A stretch of 64,000 nt of DNA, from positions 62,001 to 126,000 of the forward strand of contig JAVLUZ010000355.1 of assembly GCA_036768485.1 (NCBI GenBank), in the 5' to 3' direction. The notes under the pieces are model-generated. The model was not told where the DNA came from, ran no database searches, and was given only the letters and a program-made list of their open reading frames with translations. This document shows positions 55,988 to 64,000 of this stretch, piece by piece (position 1 is the stretch's first letter; every line of letters starts with the position of its first letter). This stretch comes from Mermis nigrescens. Its lineage: Eukaryota > Nematoda > Enoplea > Mermithida > Mermithidae. Position numbers and translations under genes: made by a program.

Positions 55988-58524
55988 CAGTGATCGGACC
56001 GAGGGTACTTTTTGGACCCTCGGCCTCGGCCGAGGCCGAGGCGACTTAAAATCCTTGCCTCGGCCGAGGCCGAGGGTAATGCCGAGGGTCAAGCATGTAT
56101 ACCTATACCCATAAATAGTACTCTTAGAATATTTTGTATGCACATGAGCTAGAGAATAATCGTAATATTGAGCACTTTATCGAATGTCAAACAATTCATT
56201 CTTATTTTCAATAATAGTAGATTAAATATGTGAAGGATTTATTGAATAAAGTCAGCAGCATGAAAGCATACTTAATTTAACAAGTTGCCGTTGAAGACTT
56301 GGAAAAGTTAATAAAAAATACGGCTGAACAAGCACTTAAAAACTTTTATTACTATAAATAAGAAAAACAGTGTCGAAGAAATAAACGAACAAACGAAATA
56401 AGCTAAGTAAAGACAAAGCTGTAGCCATTGTTGTGCTTGCTGTTGCTGTAATGCATGTTTAAACACCCTTTTTCAGTCATCCAATTCTGGTGTGGTAGTT
56501 AATATGACGGAAGCTGCACTGTACTTTCCGATCATAGTTTCCCAAGGTCCAGAGTTGAGGGAAGGGTGAAATCCCAACATGGGGGACAGTAAATTAAGTA
56601 ATGTCTTTGTATGAGCGAACAAATTTTTGTAGATATTTTATATTAATATATTTTTAAAGATATACATTTTTACATACTGCAAGCGGCATGCAGTCCTAAA
56701 CAGTGTTTTTTTGTGCGAGATACCTTTTACATGTACAAAGATGGTATCCAAAAGTCTTTGACCATTTTGCACATGCAAATTTTTGTGTACTATTATAGTA
56801 TGGTACAGTAGCGATTTAGTGTGGTAAAACAGGGTTTTTCGACCTCTGGTGGTGTATCTTAGCTAATTCCCGGGTTTCTGAATATTTGACATTTTTCCAT
56901 TCTAAATGCAAATTCTACTATTTTAAATATATATAGGACAGACAATTACTGATGCGCCGAAAATTTTCGGGAATTTCGCACCTTTTTACAGTTTTTGTCT
57001 CTCCAAAAATCTTTGTGCATGTACAAAGACGGTCCTGAAAAGATTCTTTACATTATGAAAAATCTTTGCCGAATACAAAAATCGTGGCCCTAAATGTGAT
57101 AATTCGGCCTGAATTTAGTTAATAATATTAGTCCATGAGCTTTTGATGAAATTTACTTATAAAACTCGACTGAGAAGGCTAAAGCAACTTGTACGGCAAA
57201 ATCAGAAATATTACAGATAATGTAATAAGCACTACTGTGCTTAGAAATTCAATGCAACATCAAGATAAATTAGTCGATGTTATCTTTGAATGGCAAAAAA
57301 GTGCAAAGTTATTAAATAGTACTTATTTTGCATAAAATTTTTAAAAACAGTATGAATAGATACAAAAGATATTTAAATCTGCATAAAGATGCCTAGATTA
57401 TACAAAAATTAATTTTTGAGTGTTTAATGCCCCTGCTTCAATCTAAATACATTATATTAGCGATATTTTTGCGAAGCGCCGAAAATTTTTTGAAATTTCC
57501 TAAAAAATACTAAAAACGATATAATTAATATCACTTTGTCCAAGAAAGTATTTTAACATTGTATAGAAATGGCTCCAAAAAATGTACGAGCCGAAATTGA
57601 TTTTTGGCAAAACCTGCATTTGTTGGCCATTTTTAGGTGCGTTTTTGCGATTTTCGGCCAAAAATTCGTGATCATTTACCACCTCTCCCATAAGAATGGC
57701 CGAAAATGATACGTGTAACAGGGGCTTTGGGGAATTCCCCACCCATCCAGGGTTGAACGTCCTACCAAACACCCTTCCCTCCAACATCAGAAAATTTTAA
57801 CCCACCCTCCCCATTTTTGGCGAAAATATGCGCTTTGTTGGCTATTTTTAGGTGCTTTTGCCATTTTTGACATAGAATTAGAGTCGCTCCCCTCCTTCTA
57901 AAAATGGTCAGGGACCCCTACCCGAAATTTCTAGCCGTTACATGTATGCCGAGGAGCCCTTCCCGAAAATTTTGAGCTGTTACATGCATGTTTCATAGTG
58001 ATAGTTTGTCTATTCATTCTTGCTTTCATTCAAAAATACTGTATCACTTCATGAAATTCTAATAGCTGCACTTTTGCCATAGTAAAAATTAGGTTCAAAA
58101 ATATTCAAAAGGTTTTCACAAAAAATCGTCTGACAGTGACATGAGTCTTGTACCCTGCGAGGGGGGTAATAACCCTCCCTCACCCCCTCCCCAATGGAAA
58201 TGTGTTTCCGATCCATGTAGCGAGCATGTGAATTAAAACTTAGTCATCACATGAATAATACATTGGCACTTTGCTGTATGTAACTTGGTGTAACTGGGTA
58301 CGCGACTAAAACCATAAGAAAAGTCTATAGGTAAAAAATAGCCTGTGTACTGCAGATGCATTCTAAATAGTTAATATTCAACGGATATATTAAACTTATT
58401 CAAATTTGATTTTAACCCTCGGCGCCTCGGCACTTTTCAGCTTCGCCCTCGGCGCCGGAGGCTCCAAAAAACGCCGAGGCTTGCCGAGGCCAAGGCCGAG
58501 GCCAAGGCCTCGGTCCGATCACTG
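55988..58524. mobile_element. Element B: hAT, A/B/C family
   Basis: Ends CAGTGATCGGACCGAGG in both orientations with CCTCGGCC arms. GCTACGAC is perfect on both sides (55980-55987 and 58525-58532). 2537 bp, near-twin of C. It contains an R element (about 56700-57075) and J-like stretches (57700-57990). No transposase frame is left. Confidence 0.93.
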
Positions 58525-58549
58525 GCTACGACTCAACTTTAAGGTGCTT

Positions 58550-58901
58550 TTTTCACACAATTTTTGGGCTGTTCCGGACCCCGCTGGGAGCACTTCAGCG
58601 CGCCACCCCAGATTCCTCAGTCTTAGAAGAGAGGGAGTCCTTGGATTCTCACCATCACTGTTCCCCCTCATTTAGGGGTTTCTGTAGAACCAAAATTTCG
58701 AAATGTGGAGAAAAATTTTGTACTTGGTTCATGTTGTGAAAAATGTTTGTAATGCAAAAATGCGTTTTAGAAGGGTAAAATTCCAAATTTTTCCTGTGCT
58801 TCGCGCTCGGATTGATTTAATTTTATACTTATTATTGATCCTTAGGTCAGCGCCGCGCACGCGCCAATTGCAGCACTTTTATCGACAGCTTGATCTAGAA
58901 C
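58550..58901. repeat. N-family sequence between B and C
   Basis: GTTCCGGACCCCGCTGGGAG block, then TTTTGTAATGCAAAAATG-type units and CCGCGCACGCGCCAATTGC. The C target duplication lies at its end. Confidence 0.6.
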
Positions 58902-61508
58902 CAGTGATCGGACCGAGGGTACTTTTTGGACCCTCGGCCTCGGCCGAGGCCGAGGCGACTTAAAATCCTTGCCTCGGCCGAGGCCGAGGCTGAGGCCGAG
59001 GCCGAGGGTAATGCCGAGGGTCAAGCTTATATACCTATACCCATAAATAGTACTCTTAGAATATTTTGTGTGCACATGAGCTAGAGAATAATCGTAATAT
59101 TAAACACTTTATCGAATGTCAAACAATTCATTTTTATTTTCAATAATAGTTGATTAAATGTGTGAAGGATTTATTGAATAAAGTCAGCAGCATGAAAACA
59201 TACTTAATTTAACAAGTTGCCTTTGATGAAGACTTGAAAAAGTTTATAAAAAATATGGCTGAACAAGCACTTAAAAACTTTTATTACTATAAATAAGAAA
59301 ACAGTGTCGAAGAAATAAACGAACAAACGAAATAAGATAAGTAAAGACAGAACTGTAGCCATTGTTGTGCTCGCTTTTGCAGTAATGCATATTTAAACAC
59401 GTTTTTTCAGTCATCCAATTCTGGTGTGGCAGGTAATATGACGGAAACTGCACTGTACTTTCCGGTCATAGTTTCCCAAGGTCCAGAGATGAGGGAAGGG
59501 TGAAATCCCAAAATGGGGGACCAGCAAATTAAGTAGTGTCTTTGTATGAGCGAACAAATTTTTGTAGATATTTTATATAAATATATTTTTAAACATACAC
59601 ATTTTTACATACTGCCAGTGTGTGACCTGCAACTGGCATGCAGTCCTAAACAGTGTTTTTCTGTGCAAGATACCTTTTTACGTGTGCAAAGATGGTATCC
59701 AAAAGTCTTTGAACATTTTGTAAATGCAAATTTTTGTGTACTATTATAGTATTGTACAGTAGCGATTTAGTGTGGTAAAACAGGGTTTTTCGACCTCTGG
59801 TAGTGTATCTTAGCTAATTCCTGGGTTTCTGAATATTTGACATTTTCCATTCTAAATGCAAATTCTACTATTTTAAAGATATATAGGACAGACAATTACT
59901 GATGCGCCGAAAATTTTCGGAAATTTTGAACCTTTTTACAGTTTTTGTCTCTCCAAAAATCTTTGTGTATGTAGATGGTCCTGAAAAGATTCTGTACATT
60001 ATGAAAAATCTTTGCCGAATACAAAAAAGTGGCCCTAAATGTGATAACTCGGCTTGAATTTAGTTGATAATATTAGTTCGGCGCGAAGCGCCAAAATTCT
60101 TATCAGCTTTTGATGAAATTTACACATAAAATTCGACTGAGAAAGCTAAAACAACTTGTACTACAAAATCAAAAATATTACAGATATTGTAATATGCCAA
60201 TTAAATCTTGTAATAAGCACTACTGTGCGTAGAAATCCAATGCAACATCAGGATAAATTAGTCAATTTTTTCTTTGAACGACAAAAAAGTGCAAAGTTAT
60301 TAGATAGTACTTATTTTGCATAAAATTTTTAAAAACAGTATAAATAGATACAAAACATTTTTAAATCTGCATAAAGATGCCTAGATTACACAAAAATTGA
60401 TTTTGGAGTGTTTATTTCCCCTGCTTCAATCTAAATACAGTATATTAGCGATATTTTGCGCGAAGCGCCGAAAAATTTTTGAAATTTCCTAAAATATACT
60501 GAAAAACGATATAATGAATATCACTTTGTCCAAGTATTTTAACATTGTATAAAAATGGCTCCAAAAAAATGCACGAGCCGAAATTGATTTTTGGCAAAAC
60601 CTGCATTTATTGGCCTTTTTTAGGTGCATTTTTGCGATTTTCGGCCGAAAATTCGTGATCATTTACCCCCTCTCCCATAAAAATGGCCGAAAACCATACG
60701 TGTAACAGGGGGTTTGGGGAATTCCCGATTTACCCAGGGTTGGACATCCTCCCCACACCCTTCCCTCCAACGTCAACCCACCCTCCCCACTTTTGGCGAA
60801 AATTTGCGCTTTGTTGGCTACTTTTAGGTGCTTTTGCCATTTTTGACATAAGATTAGAGTCGCTAATCCCCCTCCTTCTAAAAATGGCCAGGGACCCCTA
60901 CCCGAAATTTCAAGCCGTTACATGTATGCCGAGGAGCCCCTTACGAAAATTTTGAGCTGTTGCATGCATGCTTCATAGTGATAGTTTGTCTATTTACTCT
61001 TGCTCACATTCAAAAATACTGTATCACTTCGTGAAATTCTAATAGCTGCACTTTTGCCATAGTAAAAATTAACTTCAAAAATTATTCAAAAGGTTTGCAC
61101 CAAAAATCGTCTGACAGTGACTTGAGTCTTGTACCTTGAGAGGAGGGTTATAACCCTCCCTAACCCCCACCTTGGGAATGTGTGTTTCCGATCCATGTAG
61201 CGAGCATGAGAATTAAAACTAAGTCATCACATGAATAATAAATTGGCACTTTGCTGTATGTAACTTGGTGTAACTGGGTACGCGAGTAAAACCATAAGAA
61301 AAGTCTATAGGTAAAAAATAGCCTGTGTACTGCAGATGTATTCTAAATAGTTAATATTCAACGGATATATTAAACTTATTCAAATTTGATTTTAACCCTC
61401 GGCGCCTCGGCACTTTTTAGCTTCGCCCTCGGCGCCGAGGCCGAGGCTCCAAAAACGCCGAGGCTTGCCGAGGCCGAGGCTGAGGCCGAGGCCTCGGTCC
61501 GATCACTG
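58902..61508. mobile_element. Element C: hAT, A/B/C family
   Basis: Same ends as B. TCTAGAAC is perfect on both sides (58894-58901 and 61509-61516). 2607 bp. It contains the R element (59650-60030), two exact GC hairpins (near 60079 and 60462) and a 24-base segment absent from B. Confidence 0.93.
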
Positions 61509-61516
61509 TCTAGAAC

Positions 61517-62060
61517 TATACTATAATTAAAAATCCTCTTCTATTGAACGGAATTGGTCAATTTTTATAGTGCTGAAAATGCATTTTAGAGAGCCTAAAT
61601 GAAAAAAATTTCCCGAATCTTATATACACTTGTTATTGATGTTTAGGCCGCACCACCCAATTACAGAACTTTTATTGACAAGTTGTTTTATAACATGATT
61701 GAAAATCATCTGCACGGATTCGACAATTTTTTTAATGCAAAAGTACGTTTTAGAGAAGTAAAATGTAAAAATTTTCCGGCGCTTTGCACCTAATTGATTT
61801 ATTTTATTGCTCATCTTTATTGATATTTAAGCCGCGCCGCATTCAAACAATTTTTTTTAACGCAAAAATGCGTTTAGAGGAATAAAAATTTCAAAATTCT
61901 CTAGCGCTTCGCTCTATTTTGATAAATTATTGAGTTTTTATTCTCTGATAAGACTCAATAAATCGGCTAAAGTGCATGAGTGATGGCCTGAAAATGCACT
62001 ACTGATCGTTATATTCATTGCATTACACTAAATTTACGATAACAAAATGTTCAAAAAGTT
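61517..62060. repeat. N-family tandem units
   Basis: Repeated block: CACGGATTC.., TTTTTAATGCAAAAGTACG, TTTTAGAGAAGTAAAATG, CCGGCGCTTTGCACC, TTATTGATATTTAAGCCGCG. Spacing between copies is about 125-165 bp. Every unit carries a version of the GC hairpin. Confidence 0.7.
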
Positions 62061-62070
62061 GTTTTGGGGG

Positions 62071-62635
62071 CATTCGTGTAGCTGGTCCACATCAACATAG
62101 TCTTATTGTAAGGGCATATGTAAGTAGTCGGTAGCATCTAACTGAGGAAACGAAAGAAGGTTGTTGGCATATGGATTCGGAACATGGACCTCTTGCTCCA
62201 AAGTCCAGAACCTTAACCAATCAACTAACGCTATTTCCGATTTGGAATGCAAAGGTATTTGTAATGTTTTTGCATTGGTTACCTGCTGATTAGGCTTAGG
62301 CTTAGTAATCATGGATCGACTGACCAAAATGTTGGTGCCAGTGTTTAAGCAGCGAGTGGAATGAGCGAAGCAAGCAACGCTAGTCGTATCCAATTACTTA
62401 GGCTTTTTAAACACTGACACCAATATTTTGGTCAGTCACATGAATCTACAGAAACGATCCGAGCACTGTCTTATTTTTTCGACTTGACTTAAATTGAACC
62501 AGTTAGGAGGCGGAGGTCCACGTTTCGAATCTGGTTGGCAGCGACTTTCTTTCGCTTCATCGGGACTATGAACTGCATTCACCCGCCCTTACAATATGAC
62601 TATCTTAATACATATGTGTACCTGCTACACGAATG
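62071..62635. mobile_element. Foldback element with tRNA-like halves
   Basis: 12-bp perfect TIR CATTCGTGTAGC (62071-62082) / GCTACACGAATG (62624-62635), plus inner inverted blocks TTATTGTAAGGGC / GCCCTTACAATA and CTGACCAAAATGTTGGTG / CACCAATATTTTGGTCAG. Each arm has a tRNA-like stretch: on the minus strand TTGGTTAAGGTTCTGG (A-box-like, ~62207-62224) and GTTCCGAATCC (B-box-like, 62173-62183); on the plus strand GTTTCGAATCTG (62522-62533). The two are probably inverted copies of a tRNA-derived SINE head. No complete tRNA fold. Confidence 0.6.
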
Positions 62636-63084
62636 CTGGACTTTCTGCAAAAAACTAAGGGTTTTCAAAACATGAGCGCTCAATTTTTACACGTTTTTAG
62701 ACCCCCTAAAATGTAAACCAAAATTTTGAATGTGTAAAAATTTTTGGGTATGGTTCACATGTGAACCAAATCGCTAGGAAAGAAACGGTGCTTGACACTA
62801 AAGTTGAACTATCAAGTCCTCGGTTTTTGGAAAAAAACTTGGCGTTTTTAGTCAAAAAGCGTCTAAAATTGCATAAAACAAAAAACTTTACTCTTGGTGA
62901 AAAATCTCAAATTCAGAAAAAAATCTGGAAAAACTGACGAAAAAACGCGACTCAAAAACTCGAAGATAAAAAACTTACGTTTTCAGATTAAAATACCATT
63001 TTTTCCCACTTTTTGGTCTATTTGTCAACCAACATTTTGGGAAATGGAAAACATTTTTGGACAATGGCATTTGTGGAAAATTTT
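62636..63084. repeat. N-family companion sequence with 18-bp palindrome
   Basis: CATGAGCGCTCAATTTTTAC onward matches 53250-53390. It includes the perfect palindrome TGGTTCACATGTGAACCA at 62751-62768. The Lys-rich frame 62894-63124 is not supported as a gene. Confidence 0.6.
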
Positions 63085-63560
63085 TGTAATGTTAAAAATG
63101 CGTTTTAGAAAGTTAAAAGTTTAAAATTTTTCAGCACTTCACGCCGAATTGATTTGATTCTCACTTATTATTAATCTTTAAGCCGCGCCGCACCAATTGC
63201 AGCATTTTTATTGACAATCTGGTCTAGAACTTCACTACGATTGAAAATCCTTATCTTCTGCACGGATTCAGTTAGTTTTTGTAATGCAAAAATGCGTTTC
63301 AGAGAGGTGAAACTACGAAAAGTTTTTGGCGCTTTGCGCCAAATTGATTAAATTCTTACTTGTTATTAATGTTTAAGCCAGCGCGGCGCCAATTGCAGCA
63401 TCGATAATCTGGTCCTAGAACACCACTACGATTGAAAATCCTTACCTTCTGCACAGTTTTTGTAATGTAAAATTGATTTAGAGAGCTAAATTTTCAAAAT
63501 TTTCTGGCACTTCGCACCATTTGATAAATTATAGTTTTAATTGTCAAAAACGACTTCAGA
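63085..63560. repeat. N-family tandem units
   Basis: At least three units (starting near 63089, 63287 and 63463; spacing about 198 and 176 bp) of AATGCGTTTTAGA.., GGCGCTTTGCGCC, AAGCCGCGCCGCACCAATTG, TGAAAATCCTTATCTTCTGC. Confidence 0.7.
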
Positions 63561-63609
63561 ATTGGCTAAGATGCTTTACTACAGGAAGGAAATTCAAGTT
63601 TCAACATGA

Positions 63610-63999
63610 ATAAAGTATACTGATCGTGATATTTCTTGTAGAGCGCAAAATTTTTATACAGAAAGTGCATCAAACACCGCTATTGCATGTGTACATAAAA
63701 TTTTCTACTTACCACCAGCACTCGTCTCTTATTTTAATAGCAAACAATATGTGGACGCTTCATTCTCATTCCCATTCGTTTGCAGCTGTTGCAAACCTGT
63801 ATTTGAAAATATTGCCTCCTTACCAGCCAAATTTTCCATATTAGAATCTCGAATAAATTTATTGGAAGAACGTTACGAATTGAAGGCAAATGCATCCCAT
63901 ACGTCCGACATCGGCTTGTTAATCAAGGACTGTTTGGAGCGAGAATCCAAAAAGTCAAATGCAGTATTATTTGGTTTACCCGATTCAGATGACGATTTG
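63610..63999 (+). CDS. Partial ORF resembling non-LTR retrotransposon ORF1 (runs off the window)
   Basis: Open from just after TGA (63607-63609) to the window end, 130 codons without stop. It has scattered Cys (ISCRA, IACVH, FVCSCCKP), then a heptad-like helix (FSILESRINLLEERYELKAN) and ERESKKSNAVLFGLPDSDDD. A zinc-binding N-terminus, a coiled coil and an R-x-x-N-V-x-x-x-GLPES-type string is the layout of ORF1/gag-like proteins of several non-LTR families, where the last string begins an RRM-like fold. There is no clear start Met. An AG after a pyrimidine-rich stretch (CCCATTCGTTTGCAG, ending 63787) could instead make it a host exon. Confidence 0.4.
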   Translation, partial: MKYTDRDISCRAQNFYTESASNTAIACVHKIFYLPPALVSYFNSKQYVDASFSFPFVCSCCKPVFENIASLPAKFSILESRINLLEERYELKANASHTSDIGLLIKDCLERESKKSNAVLFGLPDSDDDL

Positions 64000-64000
64000 A

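Noticed and set aside
62165..62230. A functional tRNA gene
   Set aside because: A- and B-box-like strings are present, but I could not draw an acceptor stem or cloverleaf, and the sequence sits within an inverted-repeat element.

Overview
The window looks like nuclear DNA of a repeat-rich, AT-rich invertebrate animal. The genes are split by introns with GT..AG borders and long non-coding stretches. The two recognisable host genes, an SLC25A43-type mitochondrial carrier and an ATF7IP/windei-type SETDB1 partner, belong to animal families. No bacterial operon, ribosome-binding site, CRISPR array or phage feature was seen. I cannot name the species. Protein names come from recalled family patterns, not from a search.

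Host genes, all on the minus strand: (1) 1761-1959, the first exon of a rhodopsin-class GPCR that resembles neuropeptide receptors; the rest lies outside the window. (2) 15728-22316, a four-exon mitochondrial carrier whose exons join in phase into 338 residues. (3) 31639-46458, five phase-compatible exons of an ATF7IP-like protein: a SETDB1-binding-type coiled coil, a Ser/Thr/Pro-rich linker and most of a C-terminal FN3 domain. One of its introns is about 11.3 kb and is filled with nested transposons. A weak GPCR-like fragment lies near 10 kb. A partial ORF resembling non-LTR retrotransposon ORF1 runs off the right end on the plus strand.

Most of the rest is transposon sequence, mainly non-autonomous elements of hAT type (short terminal inverted repeats, 8-bp target duplications). 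I could place both ends and the target duplication for about sixteen insertions, and these give an order of events: D2 contains E, which contains F (50.3-52.9 kb); D1 contains an old hAT relic, which contains element A, which contains further elements (37.8-44.3 kb); two near-twin 2.5-2.6 kb hAT elements, B and C, sit at 56-61.5 kb. Family labels used below: A/B/C (TIR CAGTGATCGGACC, GC-rich CCTCGG arms), D (TAGGGATGCAACGGG), E (CATAGGCGTAGCCAGG), F (CATACGTGGGCAGC), G (GGCTATATAGCT minisatellite), H (CATACATGCATATAGG), J (CATACATGTAACGGCT), K (~350 bp), L (foldback, ~180-bp arms), M (TTTACAC-rich with a terminal hairpin), N (tandem ~125-200 bp units), P (CATAGATGCACAG), Q (CAGTGGCGGAT), R (TTTGTACATGTACAAA palindromes), Y (GCCCGGTTTCACC).

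Layout: 0-7.5 kb GPCR exon, then L and M elements; 7.5-15 kb K, F, J and P elements and a minisatellite; 15-22.4 kb carrier gene with element-filled introns; 22.4-31.6 kb little but MITEs and one long-TIR mariner-like element; 31.6-46.5 kb ATF7IP-like gene hosting L, M, D1, A and others; 46.5-55 kb G, a hAT deletion derivative, D2, K, J, H and R; 55-64 kb B, C, the N array, a foldback element with tRNA-like halves, and the ORF1-like fragment.

The observations most worth a second look are a 13-bp direct repeat exactly at both borders of carrier intron 1, a Q-element target duplication that spans a splice donor, a GC hairpin (GGCGCTTCGCGCC) recurring in unrelated element families, and the unclassified M family.
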